Of a stretch of 64,000 nucleotides of DNA, positions 9,287-18,246 are shown in pieces. Under the pieces are notes generated by a model. It was not told the origin of the DNA. It ran no database searches and worked only from the letters and a program-made list of their open reading frames with translations. This DNA comes from Muribaculaceae bacterium. Its GTDB lineage: Bacteria > Bacteroidota > Bacteroidia > Bacteroidales > Muribaculaceae. Location of the stretch: positions 1 to 64,000 of the forward strand of contig JAFLTV010000001.1 of assembly GCA_022509105.1 (NCBI GenBank), given 5' to 3'. The position numbers and the translations under genes are program-made. How positions within the stretch are numbered: position 1 is the first letter of the stretch; each line of letters opens with the position of its first letter.

Positions 9287-9332
9287 AAAAAATATCCTCC
9301 TGAATGCCTGACATTATGGGAGGATATTTTTT
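9287..9332. terminator. Bidirectional terminator between the malY-like gene and rfbB
   Basis: A 14-base inverted repeat, AAAAAATATCCTCC and GGAGGATATTTTTT, separated by 18 bases. It has A-tract and T-tract flanks, so it can stop transcription from both convergent genes. Confidence 0.85.
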
Positions 9333-9348
9333 ATTTGCATTTTATCAG

Positions 9349-10482
9349 TTACCTATTCTTATACATTTTGTCATAGTATTTTTCATAGTCGCCGCTGGTT
9401 ACATTGTCCACCCAGTCTTTGTTTTCCAAATACCATTTCACGGTTTTTTCTATTCCTTCCTCAAATTGAAGGCTCGGTTCCCATCCCAGCTCTTTCTGCA
9501 ATTTACGGCTGTCGATTGCATAACGCATGTCATGGCCCGGACGGTCGGTGACATAAGTGATCAGATTTTCCGAGCTCCCTTCCGGTTTTCCGGATAGCTT
9601 GTCGACTGTCTTTATGAGAACTTTTATGAGATCGATGTTTCTCCATTCGTTGAATCCTCCGATGTTGTAGGTGTCGCCTGTTTTCCCCTTGTGGAAGATT
9701 GTGTCTATGGCTCTTGCGTGGTCTTCAACGAAAAGCCAGTCTCTAACGTTTTCTCCTTTTCCATACACCGGCAACGCTCTTCCCTGAAGGATGTTATTTA
9801 TAAAAAGAGGAATGAGTTTTTCGGGGAACTGATACGGACCATAGTTATTTGAGCAATTAGTAACAATGGTCGGCATTCCATAAGTGTCATGATAGGCCCT
9901 TACAAAATGGTCGCTTGATGCTTTTGATGCTGAATAAGGTGAGTGGGGATCATACTTGGTGGTTTCCACAAAGAACTCTGTACCGTAAGCTAAATGATCA
10001 CTTGAAGAGGCCTCCGTTGTAAAAGGAGGTTCCACTCCTTCCGGGGCTGTTATCTCTAAAGCTCCATAGACTTCGTCTGTAGATATATGATAGAACAATT
10101 TTCCTTCGAATTTTTCGGGCAGAGATTCCCAATATTCTTTAGCGGCCTGAAGAAGCGACAAAGTGCCCATAATGTTGGTCTTTGCAAAAGTAAACGGGTC
10201 TTTTATCGATCTGTCTACATGGCTTTCTGCAGCCAAATGGATGATTCCATCTATCTTCTCATCTCTGATGATCTTTCTCATATCTTCAAGATCGACAATA
10301 TCAGCCTTGATAAATTTATAGTTAGGGAGATTCTCTATATCTTTTAGATTACCTAAATTACCGGCGTATGTCAGCTTATCGACATTGATAATTTTATAAT
10401 CAGGATATTTTTTCACAAATAATCTCACAACATGGGAACCTATAAAACCGGCCCCTCCGGTAATCATTATATTTTTTGCCAT
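9349..10482 (-). CDS. rfbB: dTDP-glucose 4,6-dehydratase
   Basis: A 377-residue short-chain dehydrogenase/reductase enzyme, second step of dTDP-L-rhamnose synthesis. GGAGFIGSH (9-17) binds NAD. HLAAESHVDRSI, STDEVYG with the catalytic Thr-Asp-Glu, and YSASKASSDH are all intact. The C-terminal VTDRPGHDMRYAIDSRK block is diagnostic. It is about 20 residues longer than the E. coli enzyme because of an insert (TTEASSSDHLAYGTEFFVET) between the DEVYG and YSASK motifs. It is the last of four genes transcribed in the order rfbA, rfbC, rfbD, rfbB, with gaps of 15-18 bases. Confidence 0.96.
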   Translation of the reverse strand: MAKNIMITGGAGFIGSHVVRLFVKKYPDYKIINVDKLTYAGNLGNLKDIENLPNYKFIKADIVDLEDMRKIIRDEKIDGIIHLAAESHVDRSIKDPFTFAKTNIMGTLSLLQAAKEYWESLPEKFEGKLFYHISTDEVYGALEITAPEGVEPPFTTEASSSDHLAYGTEFFVETTKYDPHSPYSASKASSDHFVRAYHDTYGMPTIVTNCSNNYGPYQFPEKLIPLFINNILQGRALPVYGKGENVRDWLFVEDHARAIDTIFHKGKTGDTYNIGGFNEWRNIDLIKVLIKTVDKLSGKPEGSSENLITYVTDRPGHDMRYAIDSRKLQKELGWEPSLQFEEGIEKTVKWYLENKDWVDNVTSGDYEKYYDKMYKNR

Positions 10483-10497
10483 AAAATTATAATCGTT

Positions 10498-11373
10498 TTA
10501 TTTGTTTAGAGCCCGTTCTAAAGATTCTCTCCAATGCGGTATATTTTTCCTGAATGTATTTTTAAATTTAGTTTTATCCAACACCGAATAAGGCGGCCTT
10601 ATAACTTTGGATGGAAATTCTGATGAATGACAAGGAGATATTCTTTTACCTTTCAATCCTTTTATTTTTGAGGCCTCCAGAGCGAAGTCATACCATGAAC
10701 AGACTCCTTCATTTGAAAAATGATATATGCCTTCGTTGCCCATGAATTTCCTATCCGTTATCAGACCCACAATGGCTTCTGCAAGGTCTGTGGCGTAAGT
10801 AGGAGTGCCGCATTGATCAAACACAACTTTTATCTCATCGCGGTTTCCCAATAGAGAGAGTATCTTCTCAACAAAATTATTGCCATAATCGGAATATAGC
10901 CAAGCCGTGCGGATTATAATTGCCGGAGTGCCGCTTTTTGCAATTTCTTGTTCACCCTGCAATTTGGTCGCTCCATAGACTCCTGTAGGATTCGTGGCCT
11001 GTGTTTCAGTCAAAGGCGTATTCACACCTGAACCTCCGAATACATAATCCGTGGAAATATGAATCAAAAGACCATTATGTTCTCCTATTGCTTGAGCTAA
11101 CAACCCGGGAGCCATGCCGTTTAGTTTTTCAGCCAACTCCTTATGATCTTCGGCTGCGTCAACATTAGTGTAGGCTGCACAATTTATAATAATGTCAATA
11201 TCATTATCCTTCACCCATTTATCGATATCAGCCTTTTTTGTGATGTCAAGGTCTTCAACATCTGTGAAGATATAATTATCTTTTGAATTTTCACTTGCTT
11301 TCCGGATGCTTTTCCCCAATTGTCCGTTGGCTCCTGTCACAAGGATGTTTAAACCTTCATTATCTTTTTTCAT
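10498..11373 (-). CDS. rfbD: dTDP-4-dehydrorhamnose reductase
   Basis: A 291-residue NAD(P)H-dependent reductase, last step to dTDP-L-rhamnose. GANGQLGKS (14-22) is the Rossmann motif. NCAAYTNVDAAE, HISTDYVFGG and YGATKLQGE carry the RmlD-type active-site positions. WLYSDYGNNFVEKIL and the C-terminal RPPYSVLDKTKF are typical. It lies between rfbC and rfbB on one probable transcript. Confidence 0.95.
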   Translation of the reverse strand: MKKDNEGLNILVTGANGQLGKSIRKASENSKDNYIFTDVEDLDITKKADIDKWVKDNDIDIIINCAAYTNVDAAEDHKELAEKLNGMAPGLLAQAIGEHNGLLIHISTDYVFGGSGVNTPLTETQATNPTGVYGATKLQGEQEIAKSGTPAIIIRTAWLYSDYGNNFVEKILSLLGNRDEIKVVFDQCGTPTYATDLAEAIVGLITDRKFMGNEGIYHFSNEGVCSWYDFALEASKIKGLKGKRISPCHSSEFPSKVIRPPYSVLDKTKFKNTFRKNIPHWRESLERALNK

Positions 11374-11391
11374 AATCTATGGTTCTTCAAA

Positions 11392-11940
11392 TCAAAAAGG
11401 AGAATTGAATTCTTTTAGTGACGGATGTTTTTTATCCTTTTCCGAAATTATGGCTTCGTTCTCTTTAGTTCTCCATTCGATGCCAATATTCTTATCATAG
11501 GGATCCAAACCGCCTTCGGATTCGGGATGATAATATTCGTCACATTTATATTGGAAAACAGCCCGATCGCTTAAAACTTCAAAACCATGAGCAAACCCTT
11601 TCGGAATAAAAAATTCCAATTGATTTTCAGCTGATAGTTCCACGGCTATATGTTTTCCATAGGTTGGAGAACCTTTACGCAAATCGACAGCAATATCTAA
11701 AACCGCACCTTCCACGCATCTCACAAGTTTTGACTGAGAATAGGGGGGACGTTGAAAATGAAGACCGCGTATCACTCCTTTCACAGAACATGATTGATTG
11801 TCTTGCACGAAATCTACAGGACAAACTTCTTTGTCAAATTCTTTTTTTGAATAGGATTCATAAAAATAACCTCGTGAATCCTTAAAAACTCTCGGTTCAA
11901 TTATAAAGACTCCCTCAATTTCTGTGGATATAACTTTCAT
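11392..11940 (-). CDS. rfbC: dTDP-4-dehydrorhamnose 3,5-epimerase
   Basis: A 182-residue cupin enzyme, third step of the rhamnose pathway. IEGVFIIEPRVFKDSRGYF, the catalytic His in VIRGLHFQ, LVRCVEGAVLDIAVDLRKGSPTYG and PKGFAHGFEVLS are the RmlC signature. Length is normal. It starts 15 bases after rfbA ends and is followed 18 bases later by rfbD. Confidence 0.96.
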   Translation of the reverse strand: MKVISTEIEGVFIIEPRVFKDSRGYFYESYSKKEFDKEVCPVDFVQDNQSCSVKGVIRGLHFQRPPYSQSKLVRCVEGAVLDIAVDLRKGSPTYGKHIAVELSAENQLEFFIPKGFAHGFEVLSDRAVFQYKCDEYYHPESEGGLDPYDKNIGIEWRTKENEAIISEKDKKHPSLKEFNSPF

Positions 11941-11955
11941 TTCTGTCTGAGTTTA

Positions 11956-12861
11956 TCAATCAAGATTTGGAGAAGATGTGCGTTCCATTTCTTCCACAAC
12001 TTTCATCAGATACTTGCCATATTCATTATTCATCAGAGGCTTGGCAATTTCAGTCATTTTCTCTTTAGAGATCCATCCGTGGCGATATGCTATGCCTTCC
12101 AGACATCCGATTTTCAATCCCTGTCTTTTTTCCAGAACTTCAACATAGATTGAAGCTTCTGCAAGAGAATCGTGGGTGCCGGTGTCAAGCCAGGCAAATC
12201 CTCTCGGTAATGTCTTAACCTTGAGATTACCCTCTTTAAGATATTCCTGATTGACAGTGGTTATTTCATATTCGCCCCTTGCAGAAGGCTTTATAGAGCT
12301 TGCGATTTCTTTTACGTTATTGGGATAGAAATATAGTCCGACTACAGCATAATTGCTTTTCGGTTTAGCAGGCTTTTCTTCGATAGAGATGCAATTTCCC
12401 GACTTGTCAAACTCCGCAACCCCATATCTTTCAGGATCATCTACCCAATATCCGAACACAGTGGCTTTATTTTCTTTTTCCACACTTTCCACAGCTTCCT
12501 TAAGCAATTTCCCGAATCCGGATCCATGGAATATGTTATCACCTAAAACGAGACATACTGAATCCTCGCCTATAAAATCCTTTCCAATTACAAAAGCCTG
12601 AGCCAGACCGTCGGGTTTTGGTTGTTCGGCATAAGAAAAATTCACACCGAAATCCGAGCCATCTCCAAGCAGCCTTTTGAAAGCCGGCAGATCCTGTGGA
12701 GTAGAAATTATCAATATATCCCTTATCCCGGCATTCATCAAAGTAGAAATGGGATAATAAACCATCGGCTTGTCATAAATGGGCAATAATTGTTTGCTCA
12801 CTCCTTTAGTGATGGGATATAAGCGGGTTCCTGACCCTCCGGCAAGTACTATTCCTTTCAT
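11956..12861 (-). CDS. rfbA: Glucose-1-phosphate thymidylyltransferase
   Basis: A 301-residue nucleotidyltransferase, first and usually feedback-inhibited step of dTDP-L-rhamnose synthesis. [15 protein letters not shown] (6-20) is the activator and nucleotide-binding loop. [23 protein letters not shown] (metal-binding Asp), [22 protein letters not shown] and [18 protein letters not shown] are all present. It is the promoter-proximal gene of the rfbACDB set. A tRNA gene and its probable terminator lie directly upstream, so its own promoter must be within about 80 bases; I found no clear consensus match there. Confidence 0.96.
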   Translation of the reverse strand: MKGIVLAGGSGTRLYPITKGVSKQLLPIYDKPMVYYPISTLMNAGIRDILIISTPQDLPAFKRLLGDGSDFGVNFSYAEQPKPDGLAQAFVIGKDFIGEDSVCLVLGDNIFHGSGFGKLLKEAVESVEKENKATVFGYWVDDPERYGVAEFDKSGNCISIEEKPAKPKSNYAVVGLYFYPNNVKEIASSIKPSARGEYEITTVNQEYLKEGNLKVKTLPRGFAWLDTGTHDSLAEASIYVEVLEKRQGLKIGCLEGIAYRHGWISKEKMTEIAKPLMNNEYGKYLMKVVEEMERTSSPNLD

Positions 12862-12880
12862 TGGATTGCTTTATTAAAGA

Positions 12881-12927
12881 AAAAAGAGCATGTGTATGAA
12901 ATAAAAAATTTAACACACATCCTCTTC
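12881..12927 (-). terminator. Probable terminator downstream of tRNA-Leu
   Basis: On the minus strand AGAGGATGTGT pairs with ACACATGCTCT (one mismatch) across a 20-odd-base loop and is followed by a T run. It would end the tRNA transcript before rfbA. Confidence 0.6.
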
Positions 12928-12939
12928 TGAAATTTTTTG

Positions 12940-13023
12940 TGTCCAAGATGAGACTCGAACTCACACAGCCAAACGGCCACTACCCCCTCAAAGTAGCGCG
13001 TCTACCAATTCCGCCACCTGGAC
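12940..13023 (-). tRNA. tRNA-Leu(GAG)
   Basis: The minus strand folds into a long-variable-arm tRNA. The 7-bp acceptor stem pairs GTCCAGG with CTTGGAC. The D arm contains GGCGGAATTGGTAGACGC, and the T arm is TGTGAGTTCGAGTCTCATC. The anticodon stem CTACT/GGTAG encloses the loop TTGAGGG, giving anticodon GAG (Leu, CUY codons). CCA is not encoded. The discriminator is A. About 84 bases. Confidence 0.95.
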
Positions 13024-13052
13024 TCTCGGGAAGTCTTTCCCTGTCTTTTTTG

Positions 13053-13084
13053 CAAAGTTATATAGCTTGTCTTAATTTTGCAAA
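13053..13084 (-). promoter_or_regulatory. Promoter for tRNA-Leu
   Basis: On the minus strand TTTG (13084-13081), a 20-base spacer and TAACTTTG (13060-13053) match the Bacteroidota consensus at every defined position. The box ends 30 bases before the mature tRNA. Confidence 0.75.
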
Positions 13085-13249
13085 TTTATTCCATATAGAA
13101 TTTTCTTTCGATTCCTGAGAATGGAGGGTTTTCAAGAATTTATATGTTATTCTTCCTAAATTTTTGGTTTCGTTTAAGATATAATCAACTATATTCTTTC
13201 TTTATTTTCATTAATTTTGCGGTTAAACGTTTATTTTGTTTTTCTTTCG

Positions 13250-14305
13250 ATGAAAAGAAATCTATTTTTAATTTTCTTTCTATCTGTAACCTCGCTTATT
13301 GCCTTTCCCGTTGACTTCCTATGGGATATAGATTTTAGCGCCACTTTCGACAATCGTGAGGGCGATGGCAAGCATTCAGCCGCAGAAACTTATTTCCTTA
13401 CAGGTCTTTCTCCGGAAGTTGGGATTAAATTCACAGATAAGGATAGGATCATGGGGGGCGCAGTCTGGATTCAACCGGTGGAAAATACGATTAAAAACGG
13501 TCGTATCTATCCTACTTTATATTACAGACATGAGGGTGAAAAATGGAAATTTTCTATGGGAATGTTTCCTATGTCGCAGCTACGTGAGCCGCTTCCTGGT
13601 TTTCTATGGAGCGATTCATTGACGTATTTTCAGAAAAATCTTCGTGGAGCTTTGGTGCAATTTCAAAATCAAAACGGATTTTTTGATGCTTATATCGATT
13701 GGCGCGGGATTCAATCGAAAAACCAAAGAGAGGCTTTTAATATAGTTTTTCATGGAGAGGCTCAACTGAAAAATAAAATGCTTCTCACCGGGGGATATGC
13801 ATTGTTAAACCATCTTGCAAAATCGGCTGAAAACAACGAAGGGCAGTTTGTAGTGGACAACCTTATGTTTAATCCCTATTTAGGATTGGATTTAACTCAA
13901 AAGGTGAATCTCGACAGCCTCACTCTTAAAGCAGGGGCAGTGATAGGTCTTGACCGCGACAGAAAAAATGGGAAATGGGAAGTGCCGGCAGGATTTTTAA
14001 TGGAAATCATGGGAGAATGGAAATTCTTAGGTCTAAGAAATTCCCTATATGCCGGAGGGAAACTCTTCCCACTTTACGGTCAATTCGGGTCGCTATTATA
14101 TCAAGGAGAGCCTTATTATTCATCTTCTTTTTATGACAGGCTTGATATTTATGGGAAAATCTATCAAAATCAATATGTGGAACTTGAGGCTCAATTGAAT
14201 TTTAATTTCACTAAAAGTAATTTCATGTTTTATCAACGTTTGCTGCTAAACGTGAATATTGGAAATTTTGGATCACATGCTCTGAAAAAGAAAAAAGAAA
14301 ATTAA
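13250..14305 (+). CDS. Uncharacterised secreted protein, probable outer-membrane beta-barrel
   Basis: I do not recognise this family. I prefer ATG 13250 (MKRNLFLIFFLSVTSL) because it opens with a clean signal peptide; the in-frame GTG/ATG region upstream at 13217 overlaps a TAATTTTG promoter-like box (13212-13219). The mature part, about 330 residues, alternates short amphipathic strands rich in Tyr, Phe and Trp (RIYPTLYYRHEGEKWKFSMGMF; FMEIMGEWKFLGLR), as in porin-like barrels. It has no plug domain or TonB box. It stands alone between the tRNA-Leu promoter and the YccF gene. Confidence 0.7.
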   Translation: MKRNLFLIFFLSVTSLIAFPVDFLWDIDFSATFDNREGDGKHSAAETYFLTGLSPEVGIKFTDKDRIMGGAVWIQPVENTIKNGRIYPTLYYRHEGEKWKFSMGMFPMSQLREPLPGFLWSDSLTYFQKNLRGALVQFQNQNGFFDAYIDWRGIQSKNQREAFNIVFHGEAQLKNKMLLTGGYALLNHLAKSAENNEGQFVVDNLMFNPYLGLDLTQKVNLDSLTLKAGAVIGLDRDRKNGKWEVPAGFLMEIMGEWKFLGLRNSLYAGGKLFPLYGQFGSLLYQGEPYYSSSFYDRLDIYGKIYQNQYVELEAQLNFNFTKSNFMFYQRLLLNVNIGNFGSHALKKKKEN

Positions 14306-14375
14306 CATCGCCGAGACCTGTTATATGGATTAAAAATATTAATTTTGAAGTTGCATTTTATAGAGCCTGTTCCGG

Positions 14376-14747
14376 ATGAATATATTATTAAATATTATTT
14401 GGGTTGTTTTCGGTGGTTTAATGATAGCCATAGAATATGTCACCGCCAGCATTGCAATGATGGTTACCATAGTGGGAATTCCTTTCGGACTCCAGACTAT
14501 GAAGCTGGCACTTGTGGCTTTATGGCCTTTTGGCACAAGCATAGAAGACAATCCCTGGCCTTCAGGATGTCTCGCCGGAATCATGAATATCGTCTGGTGG
14601 ATTCTGGGCGGTATTGTTATAGCTTTGACACATTTGGTTTGGGGGCTTGTTTTTTGTATCACTATTATAGGAATTCCTTTCGGAATTCAACATTTTAAAC
14701 TTATGCGGCTCGCATTGTTCCCATTTGGGAAAGATGTGAAATATTAA
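14376..14747 (+). CDS. YccF domain inner-membrane protein
   Basis: A 123-residue protein with about four hydrophobic segments arranged as two similar halves. Each half contains the YccF signature: TIVGIPFGLQTMKLALVALWPFG (30-52) and TIIGIPFGIQHFKLMRLALFPFG (95-117). The family is widespread and has no established function. It lies 23 bases before ftsK and may be co-transcribed with it. Confidence 0.9.
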   Translation: MNILLNIIWVVFGGLMIAIEYVTASIAMMVTIVGIPFGLQTMKLALVALWPFGTSIEDNPWPSGCLAGIMNIVWWILGGIVIALTHLVWGLVFCITIIGIPFGIQHFKLMRLALFPFGKDVKY

Positions 14748-14770
14748 TTTTTAGAAATTTATTCCCGTCG

Positions 14771-17554
14771 ATGAAACGCTTTGAAACATTTAGTCCTGCC
14801 ATACCCGATTCACAAGAACATAACGGGATTGATGAATTGCCACCCTTTGTCGAACCCTCTTCTCAGGAAGTGGCAAAAAAAGTGGCTAAAAATAATAAAG
14901 CCAAAAGAGATTCTCAAAATAAGGCTAAGGAGAAAAAAGAAGTTGAAACTCGTGTTTCTTTTTTTACACGAGGCAAAGAAATATTGACCGGCAAAACCAC
15001 AAGATGGATTCTCGGCCTTTTATTTTCCTTCTTTGCAGTTTACCTTGCAATAGCCTTCCTTTCTTATTTTTCAACATGTGTTGTCGACCAATCCGAGATA
15101 AACAATACAACTATCGGAAGTTCGGCTGATGTGGCAAATGCGGCCGGCGAGGGCGGCGCCCGTCTTTCCGAATTCCTTATTAATGAATTTTTCGGATTAG
15201 GTTCTTTTGTTATAATCGTGTGGTTTCTTTTCATAGGCTTGAAATTACTTTCCGGTCGTCCGAAATTTAAGACCGTCAATTTCACGATTAAATGCATTGT
15301 CGCCCTTGTCACGTTGTCTCTTATCGTAGGTCTTCTTACCATAAGCCTTCAATCTACAGTGAACTGGGGTGGTTATCACGGACGCTATGTTAATGAATTT
15401 ATCATTCATTTCTTAGGGTGGAGCGGAGCCGTGATTCTCTGTATATTTATAGTTTGTTGTTTTGTGCTCATTTGTATGCGCGATGTAGTTAAATGGGCGA
15501 TAAAAATTAAAAAACAGAGAGATGAAATCCGCAGAATAAAAAAGGAAGAGGAATTGCTGAGACTCGAGCGTGAAAGAGAACTTGAAGAGATGAGGCTTTC
15601 AGAGAATGAAGCTCAAGGCATAACCCCTGAAAATACCATAAAAGAGGGGGAGGAGAATATTTCCGAAGCTGTGCATTTTGATGGTGAAGATCAAGGAATA
15701 TACTCAAGCCTCCCTGATTTCGAGGATGGAGAATTTACTTCTTATGATCTTGAAGAGGAAAAAGAAAATTCACCCGAAGAAATTCAAAAAGACAATCAGG
15801 AAGATGATCATGATAAAGATCCTTCAGAAATTAAAAATAACCCTTCCGGAGAAAATATAATGGAGGAAGATAATCAGAATTCTTCAGAGAATTCGGGTGA
15901 ATCAGCTTCCGAAGATAATATGCCAATCTCTCAACAGGAAGATACCAAAGGAAATGAAACGGTTGCTGAAGGATTAAACCAAGATTCCTCTCAACCGTCA
16001 ATGAATATGGTTGTTAATGTCAATGCTATTTCTCAAGTAGCTGAGAAAAAACCAGCTATTGCAAGTGATTCTCCTGAGCATTTCCCTTATAATTTCCCAC
16101 CCTTCAGCCTTGTTAGGGAAGGAGAGGTTAAAGTAAGTGTAGATGAAGAAGAGCAATTGGAAAATCAGGATAAAATCAGAAAAACCTTATTGGATTTTGA
16201 TATTCCAATTGTCAACATAGAAGCAACGGTAGGACCCACAGTCACTCTCTATGAAATTGTCCCCGACAAGGGAATTCGGGTTAACAAAATCCGTTCTCTC
16301 GTAGATGACATCGCGCTCAGCTTATCGGCAGAAGGAGTGAGAATAATAGCCCCGATACCGGGGAAAGGCACTGTAGGAATAGAAGTGGCCAATAAAGATC
16401 CTCAGACAGTTTCTATGCGCACTGTTTTAAAGTCGAAAACTTATCAGGAAACAAGCTATAAACTTCCTATAGCCATGGGTTCTACAATTTCAAATGAGGT
16501 TTATATTGCCGATTTGGCCAAGATGCCTCATTTGCTTGTGGCAGGTGCAACAGGTCAAGGTAAGTCTGTAGGACTCAATGCCATTATTGCCTCACTTCTT
16601 TATAGCAAAAGGCCGGATGAGCTGAAATTTGTCATGATCGACCCCAAGATGGTTGAATTCAGCCTATATGCAAAAATCGAGGGTCATTATCTTGCTAAAA
16701 TTCCGGATGCTGAGGACGCGATAATCACCGATATGGATAAGGTAGTGGCCACTTTAAGCTCTCTTTGCATAGAGATGGACAACCGTTATCAGTTGCTTAA
16801 AAATGCCGGAGCCCGGAATATTATTGAATATAACGATAAGATAAAAGCTAAGAAACTCAATCCGGAAGAGGGTCATAGATTCTTGCCCTATATTGTTGTG
16901 ATAGTCGACGAGTTCAGTGATCTTATAATGACGGCAGGCAAAGAAGTTGAAGTTCCGATAGCCCGTCTGGCTCAAAAAGCAAGAGCTGTGGGCATGCATG
17001 TGATAATTGCCACTCAACGTCCTTCAACCAATGTTATCACCGGCATTATAAAAGCAAATTTCCCGGCGCGCATTGCCTTCAAAGTTAGCTCGGGAGTTGA
17101 TAGCAAGACTATTCTGGACACGACCGGAGCTCAACAGCTTATCGGCCGTGGGGATATGCTTGTAAGCAATAGCGCTCCTATGGTGAGGGTGCAATGTGCT
17201 TTCATTGATACTCCTGAAGTTGAAAAAATTTGTGAGCACATCTCTCGTCAACCTTATGCACAGGGTGCTTATCTCTTGCCGGAGCCGATTTCAAAAGGAG
17301 ATAATGACGGAGATGCAATGAATGGTTATGGGGGCGAGAGGGATCCTTTGTTTGAGGAAGTGGCTCGCCTTGTGGTGACATCTAACAATGCTTCCACATC
17401 TTCATTGCAAAGAAGATATTCGATAGGCTACAACCGTGCCGGCAAAATCATGGATCAACTCGAAGCTGCCGGAATCGTCGGACCTGCACAAGGAGGAAAA
17501 CCTCGTGCCGTGTTGATGGATCCCGTTTCGCTTGACCTTCTTTTGGAATCATAA
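14771..17554 (+). CDS. ftsK: DNA translocase FtsK/SpoIIIE family
   Basis: A 927-residue septal DNA pump that moves chromosome termini during division. Four membrane segments lie between about residues 75 and 240. A basic stretch follows, then a long Glu/Asp/Ser/Asn-rich linker to about 440, and then the RecA-like motor. Walker A is GATGQGKS (592-599) and Walker B is IVVIVDEFSDL. ATQRPSTNVITGIIKANFPARIAFKVSS is the family block. The C-terminal gamma winged helix (VVTSNNASTSSLQRRYSIGYNRAGKIMDQLE) should read the polar orienting sequences. The linker resembles that of other Bacteroidota FtsK proteins and is the least conserved part. Confidence 0.97.
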   Translation: MKRFETFSPAIPDSQEHNGIDELPPFVEPSSQEVAKKVAKNNKAKRDSQNKAKEKKEVETRVSFFTRGKEILTGKTTRWILGLLFSFFAVYLAIAFLSYFSTCVVDQSEINNTTIGSSADVANAAGEGGARLSEFLINEFFGLGSFVIIVWFLFIGLKLLSGRPKFKTVNFTIKCIVALVTLSLIVGLLTISLQSTVNWGGYHGRYVNEFIIHFLGWSGAVILCIFIVCCFVLICMRDVVKWAIKIKKQRDEIRRIKKEEELLRLERERELEEMRLSENEAQGITPENTIKEGEENISEAVHFDGEDQGIYSSLPDFEDGEFTSYDLEEEKENSPEEIQKDNQEDDHDKDPSEIKNNPSGENIMEEDNQNSSENSGESASEDNMPISQQEDTKGNETVAEGLNQDSSQPSMNMVVNVNAISQVAEKKPAIASDSPEHFPYNFPPFSLVREGEVKVSVDEEEQLENQDKIRKTLLDFDIPIVNIEATVGPTVTLYEIVPDKGIRVNKIRSLVDDIALSLSAEGVRIIAPIPGKGTVGIEVANKDPQTVSMRTVLKSKTYQETSYKLPIAMGSTISNEVYIADLAKMPHLLVAGATGQGKSVGLNAIIASLLYSKRPDELKFVMIDPKMVEFSLYAKIEGHYLAKIPDAEDAIITDMDKVVATLSSLCIEMDNRYQLLKNAGARNIIEYNDKIKAKKLNPEEGHRFLPYIVVIVDEFSDLIMTAGKEVEVPIARLAQKARAVGMHVIIATQRPSTNVITGIIKANFPARIAFKVSSGVDSKTILDTTGAQQLIGRGDMLVSNSAPMVRVQCAFIDTPEVEKICEHISRQPYAQGAYLLPEPISKGDNDGDAMNGYGGERDPLFEEVARLVVTSNNASTSSLQRRYSIGYNRAGKIMDQLEAAGIVGPAQGGKPRAVLMDPVSLDLLLES

Positions 17555-17570
17555 AATTAAGAAACGTAAA

Positions 17571-18191
17571 ATGAAAAAAGTTTATCTGGCAATATTATCA
17601 TTAATTATTGTTGCTTTACCCGGCTTCTCTCAGAATAAGCTGACGGCAGACCAGGTTTTGGCAAAATCAGTTGCCTTGCTCACTAATGCAAAAGGCATTA
17701 GTGCTGATTTCTCTATTTCAGGAGGTGGCACTTCCGGGAAAGGAACAATAAAAAGTTCGGGCACTAAATTCAATGTTGTTATGCCAACTTTTGAAGTATG
17801 GTTTAATGGTAAAAACATGTACACATACAACAAAAGATCGTCCGAGACCACTTTAGTGGCTCCAACAGCATCGGAGATTGCAGAGTCAAACCCTCTGATG
17901 TATGTAAAGGGCGCACAAGGAAGTTACACAGCATCTTTTTCAGCCGAGAAAAAAACAGGTAAATATATCATAGATCTTGTTCCGAAAAAGAAAACAAATG
18001 AGATGAAAAAACTGACTCTGACAATTCGTGCATCCGATTATTCTCCCGAGAAAATCGTTGCGGTCCCAAAGTCAGGTTCTCAAATAGTTATCTCAATATC
18101 TCAACTGAAAACAAATCAAAATTTCACAGCTTCTGTTTTTGAATATCCAAAATCGAAATATCCGAAAGTGGAAGTTATAGATTTAAGATGA
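17571..18191 (+). CDS. LolA-like periplasmic lipoprotein carrier
   Basis: About 206 residues starting at ATG 17571 (MKKVYLAILSLIIVALPGFSQ), which gives a normal signal peptide; an upstream in-frame start would overlap ftsK. The mature sequence (LTADQVLAKSVALLTNAKGISADFSISG) and its series of beta strands fit the half-barrel LolA/LolB fold that carries lipoproteins from inner to outer membrane. Sequence conservation is weak. The gene follows ftsK by 16 bases; in many bacteria lolA also follows ftsK, which supports the call. Confidence 0.8.
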   Translation: MKKVYLAILSLIIVALPGFSQNKLTADQVLAKSVALLTNAKGISADFSISGGGTSGKGTIKSSGTKFNVVMPTFEVWFNGKNMYTYNKRSSETTLVAPTASEIAESNPLMYVKGAQGSYTASFSAEKKTGKYIIDLVPKKKTNEMKKLTLTIRASDYSPEKIVAVPKSGSQIVISISQLKTNQNFTASVFEYPKSKYPKVEVIDLR

Positions 18192-18212
18192 TAACTTTTA
18201 TTTTTAATTTGT

Positions 18213-18220
18213 TATATTTG
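18213..18220 (+). promoter_or_regulatory. -7 box upstream of trxB
   Basis: TATATTTG matches TAnnTTTG and lies 27 bases before the trxB ATG. No convincing -33 box is visible. Confidence 0.4.
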
Positions 18221-18246
18221 TAAAATAATAAGTGAAAATAAATACT

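Noticed and set aside
12940-13023. tRNA-Leu as an attachment site for an integrated element
   Set aside because: No integrase, no partial tRNA repeat and only ordinary chromosomal genes are seen on either side.
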